This document shows positions 54,432 through 62,955 of a stretch of 64,000 bases of DNA, piece by piece. The notes below the pieces were generated by a model, which saw only the letters and a program-made list of their open reading frames with translations, did no database searches and was not told the DNA's origin. Each line of letters starts with the position of its first letter. The first letter of the stretch is position 1. This stretch comes from Candidatus Poribacteria bacterium (GTDB taxonomy: Bacteria > Poribacteria > WGA-4E > WGA-3G). The stretch lies in assembly GCA_958295815.1 (NCBI GenBank), contig OY282374.1, positions 2,190,856 through 2,254,855 of the forward strand, written 5' to 3'. The translations under genes and the position numbers were made by a program.

Positions 54432-54458
54432 AGACCCCGTTGCTTTCGCGCGGGGTCT
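54432..54458. terminator. hairpin between LamG pseudogene and glycosidase-like gene
   Basis: AGACCCCG (54432-54439) and CGGGGTCT (54451-54458) form an 8-bp stem with an 11-nt loop, 30 bp after the LamG stop. There is no T-run, so termination is likely but not certain. Confidence 0.5.
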
Positions 54459-54519
54459 ATCACTTGCTATCCTCAAAGAAAAAAGTTCGAGAGAACGAAG
54501 CGGCAAGGAGGTTTTGATA

Positions 54520-56139
54520 ATGGAAAATAATGAGAGAGAAATTCTATATAATGGGATTCGTCTGCCCGAAGAGTGGCCCCCACGAAATTTGTGTGACACA
54601 ACCCTTTCACCTATCTCAGTACCATACTTAGAAAATCCCCCGAAAGTTGTTTATATTGATACGGGAAGACAACTGTTTGTAGATGACTTTCTCATTGAAA
54701 ATACAAATCTGAAAAGGGATTTTCACCAACCACGCTTATATGAAGATAATCCGGTTTTAAAGCCTGAAACTCAACTGGAGATCAATAATGGGAAGTATCC
54801 GGTTGCCTCTCCGTTTAATGACGGCGTCTTTTATGATGCCGAAGAACAGTTATTTAAAATGTGGTATCACGCTGGATGGTTCGATGGTGTTGGTTATGCA
54901 GTAAGTGAAGATGGCTTACATTGGCATAGACCCATGTTAGATGTAGTGCCAGCTACTAACAGGATACTTCCGGTAAGGGAAGGATATCGGCGAGATGGAG
55001 CCGCAATCTGGTTAGACCCCGAAACAGACGACCCGAATCAAAGGTTTAAAATGTTTGTATACTTCCGTTCTCCTGACTGGTCAGGCGGGGAAGTTTATAC
55101 CTCATTTGATGGTATCCACTGGGGGAATCCAGTAAGAACGGGTCCTTGTGGGGATAATACGACTTTCTTCTATAATGCCTTCAGGAAAAAGTGGGTTTAC
55201 AGTATTAGGACCTCTAGTCGTACTCTTGGACGCACCCGAAGTTATCGCGAACACGAGGATTTTATCAAAGGTGCTTCGTGGAAGAAGGAAGATGTGGTAT
55301 TCTGGTCGAGAGTTGATGAACTGGACCCAGCTGACCCTGACCTCGGATACGCACCTCAGCTATATGATGTTAACGCAGTTGCCTATGAGAGCGTGCTTCT
55401 GGGCTTGTTTGCCATTTTTAAAGGTCCACCAAATGAGCTATGTGCCATAAGTGGGTTCCCTAAGACTAATGAACTGGTGTTAGGTTATAGCCGCGATGGT
55501 TTCCACTGGCATAGACCTGTTCGCAGTCCTTTTATAGACGCATCGCGAAAGGAAGGCACCTGGAATAGGGGTTATATTCATGCGGCGGGTGGTGGATGTT
55601 TGGTAGTCAATGATAAGATTTACTTTTATTTTGGTGCTTGGTCGGGAGAGTCACCTACACTCGGTAGACATATGTATGCAGGAGGTACGACTGGCGTAGC
55701 GATACTTCGCCGAGACGGTTTTGCTTCCATGAATGCCGGTTTATCCACTGAATCTTTAACAACGAGACCCGTGATATTTAATAAGGGCAAGCATCTTTTT
55801 GTTAATACGAATACCAAAAATGGTATGCTCCAAGTTGAAATTTTAGACGATCAAAGCAATGTGATTGCGCCATATTCCCATGTAAACTGCGTTCCCATAA
55901 GCAAGGATACGACCTGTCAATTAGTAAGGTGGAAAAAAGGAGAAGATTTATCTTCTCTGGTTGGTAAGTCGGTGAAATTTAGGTTTTATTTAACAAACGG
56001 ACAGTTATATTCTTTCTGGGTCAGTCCCGATTTAACAGGTGCCAGCGATGGCTATGTGGCGGCTGGAGGTCCAGGATTTAGCACTGCTATTGATACCGTT
56101 GGCTCTTCAACATCTAAGAATCCGCTCGAAAGATCTTAA
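54520..56139 (+). CDS. glycoside-hydrolase-like five-bladed propeller protein
   Basis: About 539 residues, cytoplasmic by the absence of a signal. ATG 54520 follows caaggaggt; an earlier TTG is not needed. Repeated motifs 'YAVSEDGLHWHRP', 'YTSFDGIHWGNPV' and 'GYSRDGFHWHRPV' (S.DG.HW.RP) and 'FNDGVFYDAEEQLFKMWYH' are typical of GH32/GH43/GH130-like beta-propellers in Planctomycetes-type genomes. A C-terminal beta-sandwich ('MLQVEILDDQSNVI ... VKFRFYLTNGQLYSFWVS') follows. The catalytic acids are not assigned. It probably acts on plant- or algal-type glycans, or binds them. Confidence 0.75.
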   Translation: MENNEREILYNGIRLPEEWPPRNLCDTTLSPISVPYLENPPKVVYIDTGRQLFVDDFLIENTNLKRDFHQPRLYEDNPVLKPETQLEINNGKYPVASPFNDGVFYDAEEQLFKMWYHAGWFDGVGYAVSEDGLHWHRPMLDVVPATNRILPVREGYRRDGAAIWLDPETDDPNQRFKMFVYFRSPDWSGGEVYTSFDGIHWGNPVRTGPCGDNTTFFYNAFRKKWVYSIRTSSRTLGRTRSYREHEDFIKGASWKKEDVVFWSRVDELDPADPDLGYAPQLYDVNAVAYESVLLGLFAIFKGPPNELCAISGFPKTNELVLGYSRDGFHWHRPVRSPFIDASRKEGTWNRGYIHAAGGGCLVVNDKIYFYFGAWSGESPTLGRHMYAGGTTGVAILRRDGFASMNAGLSTESLTTRPVIFNKGKHLFVNTNTKNGMLQVEILDDQSNVIAPYSHVNCVPISKDTTCQLVRWKKGEDLSSLVGKSVKFRFYLTNGQLYSFWVSPDLTGASDGYVAAGGPGFSTAIDTVGSSTSKNPLERS

Positions 56140-56342
56140 ACGTCGTCTGAATCTAAGTTTCCACGGCACTTTGCACAACAGGAAATATAGGAGTCCTCTC
56201 ACAGCGACATGCTCACGCAAGGAGGACCACTTTCGATGTTGATGCCACAATTCCTTCAGTTGATTTGGACTGAGATTTTCTATCGTTTCCATGCGATAGA
56301 GTCAATCACTAACTGTCGAACTTCTATCAAAGGAGCCGCGGA

Positions 56343-57467
56343 ATGGACACATCATCTATACATTCGAGTCGAACCGACAACGGTGCCCCAGCAAGCCGCG
56401 TGCATGACCTGCTGCGCCCGGAAGTGCTTCAGGCATTTGACCGCACATTCTTCGAGCGCGAAGGATATTGGGTGTGGGAGGGTATACTCACCGACGCCGG
56501 CCGCAAGCGGTGGACGGAGAGCTTGCAGAAGCTACAGCAGATGAACGATGAGATCGTCATGGACACCGACTGGGCTGCCATCGACTTCGCAGGACGGGGG
56601 CTACAGCCGCCGTTGCCGGAGCAAATCACCCCAGAGTTTTTGGCGACGTGTTGTGGTGGCTCAGAGCAGATGCGTTTCATGCCACGAGGACTGTTTGGTT
56701 ACATGCGCGAGCACGGGCTGTTCGGACCAGGTCCTGCGTTGGTGACACGCGGGTACGAGTCGCAGGGTGTCATGCCGGAACATTTCTCGATTGGATACGA
56801 CGACTTCATCAGGGATGTCGCCACCGCACACCCTCAGATGATGGAGCTATTCACCAAACTTTTCGGTGACCGCTTCATACTCGACCACTGCAACATGCTC
56901 AACCGGACGCCGGGCTCAATAGGGCGGCGGTGGCATGCTCACCAGTATCGGCAGGGGCAGTACGAGGTCGAAGATCCTATCGGTACCGGACACGCCCTTA
57001 CCACCGAGTATCTGCAACGGCAGTGTATTCGGACGCTCTGCTACCCAGAAGGTGCAACCATCGAGGAGGGTGGCGAACTTGGGGTCATCCCGGGTGCTCA
57101 TCTCTACCGCATTCCGTACAAATGGAACACCGAGCGACCCGATGATGACGCCGCCATGAAAGCGGGATGGCTGAAGGGAAAGATCCACGCCTTCACCGGC
57201 AAGCCGTTGGAAATGGCACGCTTCTCGCTACCGCCCGGGAGCATGGTCTCGTTTCCGCATCACATGCCGCATCATGTCGGCCATCGCAAGCCAGGAACCC
57301 CGACCCGATGGGGCTTGCTGATAGCGTATCGGACACCAGACCCCGACGCAAGCTCTGCCAAGTGGACAAATGGCATACCTGCCCATTGGGTGGAACGGGC
57401 CGCGGCGGAAGGAAGGCTCTCCTCTGCGGCACGCCGAGTGCTTGAGGCGGACAATCCGCTCGACTGA
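56343..57467 (+). CDS. PhyH-like dioxygenase, GC-rich
   Basis: A 374-residue protein related to phytanoyl-CoA dioxygenases. The opening 'FEREGYWVWEGILTDAGRKRW' matches the family start. Candidate ligands are in 'RRWHAHQYRQGQYEV' and the distal 'FPHHMPHHVGHRKPG'. The canonical H-x-D is not clear, so it may be a divergent or non-classical member. Codon choice is distinctly GC-rich compared with genes on both sides (many GCC, CGC, GGC, CTG), suggesting acquisition from another genome. It is followed 44 bp later by the DUF6785-like membrane protein gene. Confidence 0.78.
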   Translation: MDTSSIHSSRTDNGAPASRVHDLLRPEVLQAFDRTFFEREGYWVWEGILTDAGRKRWTESLQKLQQMNDEIVMDTDWAAIDFAGRGLQPPLPEQITPEFLATCCGGSEQMRFMPRGLFGYMREHGLFGPGPALVTRGYESQGVMPEHFSIGYDDFIRDVATAHPQMMELFTKLFGDRFILDHCNMLNRTPGSIGRRWHAHQYRQGQYEVEDPIGTGHALTTEYLQRQCIRTLCYPEGATIEEGGELGVIPGAHLYRIPYKWNTERPDDDAAMKAGWLKGKIHAFTGKPLEMARFSLPPGSMVSFPHHMPHHVGHRKPGTPTRWGLLIAYRTPDPDASSAKWTNGIPAHWVERAAAEGRLSSAARRVLEADNPLD

Positions 57468-57511
57468 TTGGACATTTCAACTGGACAAAATCCGGCTTCA
57501 GCCGAAGCGTT

Positions 57512-59473
57512 ATGAACACGTCAAAACGGTTCGATCCTTACTTAAACCCCACGAGCAAATCTGTTGGCGTATCATCGCGGGCAGTTATCATTGGGCTCGT
57601 TTGTGCCGCCGGGGAATGTCTGATCGCACCTTACAATGATTACGTGATTCGCAATGTCTTTCTCGCTGGCGGTCATTTTCCTGTTGGTCCATTTTTTGTC
57701 CTGACCATACTGGTGTTGATTGGCAACCGCATCTTGAGCGCAGTTTCTCCGAAACTCGCACTGTCGGCGGGTGAATTGGTGACGATCTGGTGTATCATGG
57801 CAGCCGCCTCCGGTATTCCTTCAACAGGCATGATGAGATATGCGTTTCGCCCGCTTGTTGCCTACCAGTATTTTGCGACCCCCGAAAATGATTGGGAAGC
57901 ACTTTTCCATCACTATATTCCGCACTGGCGCGTTGTTCGTGATGAGAATGCTATCAAATCCTTTTATGAAGGCATCTCTTTTGGTGAATCCATCCCCTGG
58001 GGGGCATGGCTGATACCTCTATTCGCTTGGACACTTTACGTGTTTGTCCTCTACTTCGTTGTGATATGCCTCTCGGTGCTGCTGCGCAGACAATGGGTCG
58101 AGATTGAGCGGTGTAGCTTTCCGCTGGTTGTGTTGCCTGTGGAGATGGCAAACAACCCCCCGGGCGCGGGAAATTCACTCTTCAGGAACAAAGCATTATG
58201 GGTCGGATTTGCCGTTCCGCTATGCATCCACACGTTCAACGGCCTTCATGCGTTCTTCCCTGGCGTGCCGGAATTTCCCGTCCGATTCAATCCCCATCCC
58301 TACTTAACTGAAAAGCCTTGGAGCGCACTGAAACCTTTGCAACTCAACTTGTATTGTTCGATAGTGGGGTTCAGCTATTTACTGCCGCTTGAGGTATCGT
58401 TTAGCCTGTGGTTTTTCTTTTTATTTTTCAAACTCCAATGTCTTATCGGCTCGATGCTCGGTTTCCAAATCACCAAAGGTCCGGGCGTGCAGTGGAACGC
58501 GTATTCGTTCAGCGCTTCTCAGGAAATCGGTGCGTGCCTCACCTTTGTCATCTACACCCTTTTCATAGCACGGCATCACATCAGAAGCATGCTTGTCAGT
58601 GCCTTTCGCAAAAGCGATGACGCAAACGAGGCGATGCCCTCTGGTTTGGCAATTACCGGTCTCGTCGGCGGGATATTGCTGCTGGCGTTTGCAAATCATC
58701 TGATGGGAATGTCGTTGGGATTCGCACTGCTTTTTGTGCTGGTGCTTCTGGGAATTTACATTGTCTTGACGTGGCAAGTCATCCACGGAGGAATTCCTTT
58801 TGTCAATCCTTCGTATTCAGCGCATTACGTTCTCTTTACTACGCTGGGTTCGGCGAGAATCAATCCTTCAACCATGACATCGCTGTTTATGCATCCGGTC
58901 TCTCTAACGCGCGACTTGAGGGAGATTATGATGCCGTATGTGGCAAACGGTCTCAAGGCGGCCGATGAAGTCAAGGTCAGACGGAGGGGACTGTTAATAG
59001 GTATGGGCGCGGCGATGGTTATCGGAACTCTTGTCTCATATTATTCCGTTCTCAAGGTCAGCTATGCACATCATGCGCCGTACACAGGTGGGGCGGGCGA
59101 CATGCGGTGGCTGACTTCTGTGCTCGTTAACGCCCAGACCGGGACGGACTGGACGAACACAGGTTTTATGGTCGGAGGCAGCCTTTTCATGGGTCTGTTG
59201 ATGTGGCTGAGAAGGGTTTTCGTCTGGTGGACGCTTCATCCAATTGGGTATACAATGCTTAGTTCTTGGGCATCATTAAAGCTGTGGCCCTCAATCTTTT
59301 TAGGCTGGATGCTGAAGTATATTCTCGTCAGGTACGGCGGATTGAGAATGTATCGAAGTGCGAGACCGATATTTCTTGGGCTTGTGCTTGGCGAAATGAC
59401 CTGCGCTGGAATCTGGGCACTTGTTGGAATGGCAACCGGTGTCAGCACGGGTTATCGAATCTTGCTTAGTTAA
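57512..59473 (+). CDS. large polytopic membrane protein, DUF6785/DUF6784-like
   Basis: A 653-residue integral membrane protein with about 14 hydrophobic helices. The N-terminal 'VIIGLVCAAGECLIAPYNDYV' and C-terminal 'VWWTLHPIGYTMLSSWASLK' followed by 'GWMLKYILVRYGGLRMYR' match proteins annotated DUF6785/DUF6784, distantly reminiscent of oligopeptide transporters (OPT). Substrate unknown. It lies immediately after the PhyH-like gene, so uptake of that enzyme's substrate is a possible role (inference). Confidence 0.75.
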   Translation: MNTSKRFDPYLNPTSKSVGVSSRAVIIGLVCAAGECLIAPYNDYVIRNVFLAGGHFPVGPFFVLTILVLIGNRILSAVSPKLALSAGELVTIWCIMAAASGIPSTGMMRYAFRPLVAYQYFATPENDWEALFHHYIPHWRVVRDENAIKSFYEGISFGESIPWGAWLIPLFAWTLYVFVLYFVVICLSVLLRRQWVEIERCSFPLVVLPVEMANNPPGAGNSLFRNKALWVGFAVPLCIHTFNGLHAFFPGVPEFPVRFNPHPYLTEKPWSALKPLQLNLYCSIVGFSYLLPLEVSFSLWFFFLFFKLQCLIGSMLGFQITKGPGVQWNAYSFSASQEIGACLTFVIYTLFIARHHIRSMLVSAFRKSDDANEAMPSGLAITGLVGGILLLAFANHLMGMSLGFALLFVLVLLGIYIVLTWQVIHGGIPFVNPSYSAHYVLFTTLGSARINPSTMTSLFMHPVSLTRDLREIMMPYVANGLKAADEVKVRRRGLLIGMGAAMVIGTLVSYYSVLKVSYAHHAPYTGGAGDMRWLTSVLVNAQTGTDWTNTGFMVGGSLFMGLLMWLRRVFVWWTLHPIGYTMLSSWASLKLWPSIFLGWMLKYILVRYGGLRMYRSARPIFLGLVLGEMTCAGIWALVGMATGVSTGYRILLS

Positions 59474-59506
59474 AATGAGAGTTTAAAAGGGATTATTTTC
59501 AGCACT

Positions 59507-59716
59507 TTGCACATTTTGCACATTTTCCGCCACAAAATTGTCTCTTTAATAAATATAGGTGTTATATTCTGTTTCACTGATCCGCAACAGACAATCGCTC
59601 AAACTCTCTATCGTGAGTATTTTGATGAACTCGAAATCCTAACGGAACTTCAGCATTATGGCGGAAAAACCAACCTTATTGACTACTCTAGGGACTCCAG
59701 GACCGCACTATTGTAG
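59507..59716 (+). pseudogene. FRG-domain fragment
   Basis: A 69-codon frame whose second half, 'DELEILTELQHYGGKTNLID' then 'YSRDSRTALL', is the core of the FRG domain ('QHYG..T.LLD....PL.AL'). It stops there, while the domain normally continues another 100 residues. FRG proteins are often found in defence or phage-related loci. It overlaps the end of the gene on the opposite strand. Confidence 0.5.
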
Positions 59717-60206
59717 TCAGAACGAGAGTCATAGCGGCTAAGTTGCTGGTGATAGACCCTGTGGTAACAAATATCTTACGGAGTAATGTTGTTCTTGATT
59801 TATAGGCTTGGGTATAGGCTTCAATGTATTCAGGGGATTTGCCGAGGAGCCGCTCCGGTGGTAGCGTTACGTTATGTGGGTATACAAAAACAGTGATTGG
59901 CACTGCGCAAACACCGAGAAGGATACCACCTACGAGAGCGAAATTCGCCTGTGTTGCACTGATGGAACCGGAGATATGACCCTGATTAAGTTTCCCTAAC
60001 AAACACCCTCCAGCACAGCCGAGGAAACAACCAAGGGTACTCCCCCATACACCTAACATGAACCAATCAGCTTTTGACCTGTTTGACATATCAGCACTCG
60101 CATCGGCTTTTGCTTTTGCTTGCGCGCCATTTTGTTGTGCGAGGCTGACAGGCATCGTGCTGAAAAGTAGTAGAGTTGCCATGAAAAAGGCGGATACACG
60201 GAACAT
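59688..60206 (-). CDS. small exported membrane protein, 'LLGKSPEY' paralog 2
   Basis: A 172-residue protein: signal 'SAFFMATLLLFSTMPVSLAQ', then Ala/Lys/Asp-rich 'QAKAKADASADMSNRSKADW', a Gly/Cys-rich membrane segment ('GVWGSTLGCFLGCAGGCLLG'), a second membrane segment, 'LPPERLLGKSPEYIEAYTQAY' and a terminal hydrophobic segment. It is closely related to the next gene and to 47867-48310. The Gly-zipper-like helix suggests oligomerisation in a membrane. Function unknown. Ribosome site aaggaga. Confidence 0.72.
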   Translation of the reverse strand: MFRVSAFFMATLLLFSTMPVSLAQQNGAQAKAKADASADMSNRSKADWFMLGVWGSTLGCFLGCAGGCLLGKLNQGHISGSISATQANFALVGGILLGVCAVPITVFVYPHNVTLPPERLLGKSPEYIEAYTQAYKSRTTLLRKIFVTTGSITSNLAAMTLVLTTIVRSWSP

Positions 60207-60234
60207 ACAGTCTCTCCTTAGCGGTGTTGCGAAC

Positions 60235-60747
60235 TCATAAACCCGAATTCATCATCAGTAGGGTAAAAAAGCCTAAGTTAGAGGTGATGGATCCTGCGGT
60301 TACCAACTTTTTCCGAAGCGATATCGCTTTCGATCTATAGGCTTGGGTATAGGCTGCGACATATTCGGGGGTTTTACCGAGGAGCCGCTCTGGTGGCGGA
60401 CTTGGACTATGTGGATACATGTAAACACTGATTGGCACCGCCAAGACACCAAAAAGAATAGTCCCAGCGAGGACGCAACCTATATCCGGGGCGTCGGGCA
60501 CAATAGGGATGAGGTCGAAATCTATGAGCAGTGCTACTAAAACCCCGCTGGCACAGCCAGTGACAGTTCCTGCACTACTACCTACCAGTCCCAACGTAAA
60601 CCACAAACTTTCTTTCATATCGCGTTTTACGTCCCCTAGCGCATCGGCTTTTGTTTGTGCTTGCGCGTCATTCTGTTGTGCGAGGCTGACAGGCATCATG
60701 TTGAAAAGTAGTAGGGTTGCGATGAAAAGGGGGAGTATACGGAACAT
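60235..60747 (-). CDS. small exported membrane protein, 'LLGKSPEY' paralog 3
   Basis: A 170-residue protein; ATG 60747 is chosen because it aligns with paralog 2 ('MFRILPLFIATLLLFNMMPV') and follows gagagga. The architecture is the same: signal peptide, 'NDAQAQTKADALGDVKRDMK', two membrane segments and 'PPERLLGKTPEYVAAYTQAY', ending in a hydrophobic segment. It lies 28 bp upstream of paralog 2, so the two are a tandem duplication probably transcribed together from the 61-kb side. Confidence 0.72.
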   Translation of the reverse strand: MFRILPLFIATLLLFNMMPVSLAQQNDAQAQTKADALGDVKRDMKESLWFTLGLVGSSAGTVTGCASGVLVALLIDFDLIPIVPDAPDIGCVLAGTILFGVLAVPISVYMYPHSPSPPPERLLGKTPEYVAAYTQAYRSKAISLRKKLVTAGSITSNLGFFTLLMMNSGL

Positions 60748-60767
60748 AAGGTTTCCTCTCCATTTTT

Positions 60768-61430
60768 CTATCGCCAAGCACACCAGACAGTATGAAAATA
60801 GCCTGGCTTCGGCAACGGATAATATACAACATCCTGTTCCTCGTTCTCGGCTCGTTCTTGAAATTGGACTCTATGTGCGCCATCGAGTTGTTTCCAATAC
60901 GTTGCATCCCACGGCACAATATAATCCCATTCAACCGACGCTAAAGACCCCTCCGCCCAGTCATAAAAACACATAGATTCAAAGTACTCTTCAAGCCATG
61001 CTTTATCGGCACAAATTACTTCCCAGATGATATTTTTCCCGTTATCTGCCAAACGAGAAGTCACGTCTATGTATTTTTGCCAGTCCGGTGCGGCGAATGC
61101 TTCCCATTGCGCGCTGCCTTCCTGCGTCAGACCATAATACGTGATTTTTTCCATATCTAAAGGGTGAAAGTCCTTGGATTTGGGTTCATCTAGGGCGAGC
61201 TCAATTTGTTGGTAAGTTGAAATAAAACCTGTCGTCTCATTCTTGGCATAAATCAGCCCAGAAGAGAGAAGTCGATGGAATGTTTCAATCAGGGATTTTC
61301 GGGTTAACCCATGCTCTCTTTTATTTAAGAGTAATTCAAGGTCTCTGTAAATGAGGTCACAGACTCTTAATTGATACTCGACGACGGTTTCAAGTAGCCA
61401 ATACTCGCCGCGTGTAAATCTTGGTTCCAT
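60768..61430 (-). CDS. hypothetical protein
   Basis: A 220-residue soluble, acidic protein of no recognised family. The N-terminal half has several helices ('LETVVEYQLRVCDLIYRDLE', 'GLTRKSLIETFHRLLSSGLI') that could form a winged helix. The C-terminal half is rich in Trp and acidic residues ('FYDWAEGSLASVEWDYIVPW'). It lies 21 bp upstream of the membrane paralog pair on the same strand, possibly one operon. Confidence 0.65.
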   Translation of the reverse strand: MEPRFTRGEYWLLETVVEYQLRVCDLIYRDLELLLNKREHGLTRKSLIETFHRLLSSGLIYAKNETTGFISTYQQIELALDEPKSKDFHPLDMEKITYYGLTQEGSAQWEAFAAPDWQKYIDVTSRLADNGKNIIWEVICADKAWLEEYFESMCFYDWAEGSLASVEWDYIVPWDATYWKQLDGAHRVQFQERAENEEQDVVYYPLPKPGYFHTVWCAWR

Positions 61431-61461
61431 GCTATTGCTCCTTGTGAATGATGTCTACTTT

Positions 61462-61629
61462 TCAATTCTTTTTTCTTGAAGAGATAAACTTTACACTGCC
61501 TTTGTAGGATGCTACTGTAATTATACACATTTTTTTCTCTATTGCGATTATAAAGTGTTTAGCCGTTTGGGAATCCTCGATATAAAATCCCTTCCGACTT
61601 ATTAGGTTTATGTCCGAAGCATTACTCAT
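61462..61629 (-). CDS. possible small protein
   Basis: A 55-residue frame from ATG 61629 ('MSNASDINLISRKGFYIEDS'), overlapping the end of the upstream remnant by an ATG-in-stop arrangement. Basic C-terminus, unknown family. A longer start at 61773 would cut through the better-looking upstream frame. Confidence 0.3.
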   Translation of the reverse strand: MSNASDINLISRKGFYIEDSQTAKHFIIAIEKKMCIITVASYKGSVKFISSRKKN

Positions 61630-61826
61630 CCTCTTTTGGTTTTGCAAGTGCTTCAGCGACATTAAAAACCAATTGATTTGGCGACCCGAGTTGGTATGGA
61701 TTGAATTTGTGATTATGGGGAATACGAATGACCCATTGTGAAGTCTGATCAGCGTTTGGCGGGAAAGTAGCACTACAGAATCAAGAAAAAAGCCAAAAAC
61801 AGAGCCCTAACCATTACCATTATCAT
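61622..61826 (-). pseudogene. small exported protein with a one-base frameshift
   Basis: ATG 61826 follows aggag and encodes a signal-like 'MIMVMVRALFLAFFLIL' that stops at once. The neighbouring frame continues without a start as 'SATFPPNADQTSQWVIRIPH' and 'NQLVFNVAEALAKPKEDE'. Removing one base at the junction would join them into a roughly 65-residue exported protein. It could be decay or a sequencing error. Confidence 0.35.
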
Positions 61827-62044
61827 ATCTCCTAATGTTCTCCACAGATTAGATGCGCGGAGATATCAAACACTCAACTCTCCATTTTCCAACCTCATTT
61901 TATATTATGACACATTTTTTACAGGAAAGATTGCATAACTTGAAGGAAAATACAAAAAATTGCTCGAAACCATAGAAAAGTTTTCAAAGCAATTTGGATT
62001 TTTTAGCTATTGTGCAGTATATGTCTTGATTATCGTTTACGGAC

Positions 62045-62073
62045 TTGACAGGTGGCACGATTTGTGGTATCAT
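62045..62073 (+). promoter_or_regulatory. sigma-70-like promoter of the LamG gene
   Basis: Perfect TTGACA (62045-62050), 17 bp, TATCAT (62068-62073), 32 bp before the LamG start codon. The stretch 61840-62040 upstream shows no gene. Confidence 0.75.
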
Positions 62074-62105
62074 TATTACATATAACTATCTATTGGAGGG
62101 AACTC

Positions 62106-62888
62106 ATGAAACAACTGTTTATAGTCTTAATCTTCGCCTTAGTGTGCAGCACTTTCGCAGCTGCCGATTTACTCGAGGGGCTTGTTCTCTACATGCCACT
62201 TGACGAAGGGGCTGGTAATAAGGTTGAGGATTTCTCGGAAAACGGATTTGAAGGCGAACTCAACGGCGGTGCCAAATGGGTTGACGGTAAATTCGGAAAA
62301 GCTCTTGAATTCAGTGCATCCAGCGATTTTGTCGCAGTTGAAGACAATAAGTCTTTTCACATTGAAGATGAAATTACGCAGGCTGCGTGGATCAATCTCG
62401 ACAGGCTACCAAGCGCACACGCTATTGTCTTTGGCACGCGTATGGGTGGCGGTGGAAGACATATCGGATTCGGCTACGGAATGAACCCCGCAAACGGCAT
62501 CAAAGTCTGGACGAACGCTGCTGGTGGCGGTTTCTTAGACATCAACGATAACAAAACTGCTCTTGATACCGGTAAATGGTATTATTTGTCCTATACGCAT
62601 ACGAGCGACAACAAAGGGAAAGTTAAAATTTACGTTGATGGCATAGTCACACACGAACAGGATTCCAACAACCCTGTTGCACCCGCAGGTGCTACAAGTC
62701 GCGTTCAGATTGGCACATGGTCTGGTGAAGCTTGGCCCGGCATTGTTGACGAGGTCCGGCTCTGGAACCGCGCACTTTCTGATGACGAAATGGAACAGAG
62801 CATGGAGATGGGTGCTGACGAATTCTTGGCTGTTGATCCTAAAGATAAACTCGCCACGTCTTGGGGCAAGATTAAGAGACTTCGCTAA
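62106..62888 (+). CDS. secreted LamG/concanavalin-like domain protein
   Basis: A 260-residue exported protein; ATG 62106 after ttggaggga. Signal 'MKQLFIVLIFALVCSTFAAA'. One LamG-3-type lectin fold: 'GLVLYMPLDEGAGNKVEDFS', 'GKFGKALEFSASSDFVAVED', 'DTGKWYYLSYTHTSDNKGKV' and 'GIVDEVRLWNRALSDDEMEQ'. The tail 'KLATSWGKIKRLR' is shared with the interrupted paralog at 53.6 kb. It probably binds carbohydrate or protein ligands at the surface or outside. It has its own promoter and terminator, so it is monocistronic. Confidence 0.88.
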   Translation: MKQLFIVLIFALVCSTFAAADLLEGLVLYMPLDEGAGNKVEDFSENGFEGELNGGAKWVDGKFGKALEFSASSDFVAVEDNKSFHIEDEITQAAWINLDRLPSAHAIVFGTRMGGGGRHIGFGYGMNPANGIKVWTNAAGGGFLDINDNKTALDTGKWYYLSYTHTSDNKGKVKIYVDGIVTHEQDSNNPVAPAGATSRVQIGTWSGEAWPGIVDEVRLWNRALSDDEMEQSMEMGADEFLAVDPKDKLATSWGKIKRLR

Positions 62889-62894
62889 TAGAAG

Positions 62895-62925
62895 AGAGGC
62901 GGCAGTCCTTGTCGCCTCTTTTTTT
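62895..62925 (+). terminator. rho-independent terminator after the LamG gene
   Basis: AGAGGCG (62895-62901) pairs with CGCCTCT (62913-62919), followed by a run of T to 62925, 6 bp past the stop codon. Confidence 0.85.
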
Positions 62926-62955
62926 AATTTGAAAACTCGCCGAACACCGCACAAT

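Noticed and set aside
56107..56292. 61-codon minus-strand frame between the glycosidase-like and PhyH-like genes
   Set aside because: Composition is vaguely protein-like, but there is no ribosome site or family motif and it overlaps the end of the upstream gene.
62677..62955. Upstream extension of the O-methyltransferase frame
   Set aside because: It runs antisense-like through the LamG coding region and across a strong terminator; the ATG at 62956 begins the recognisable domain.
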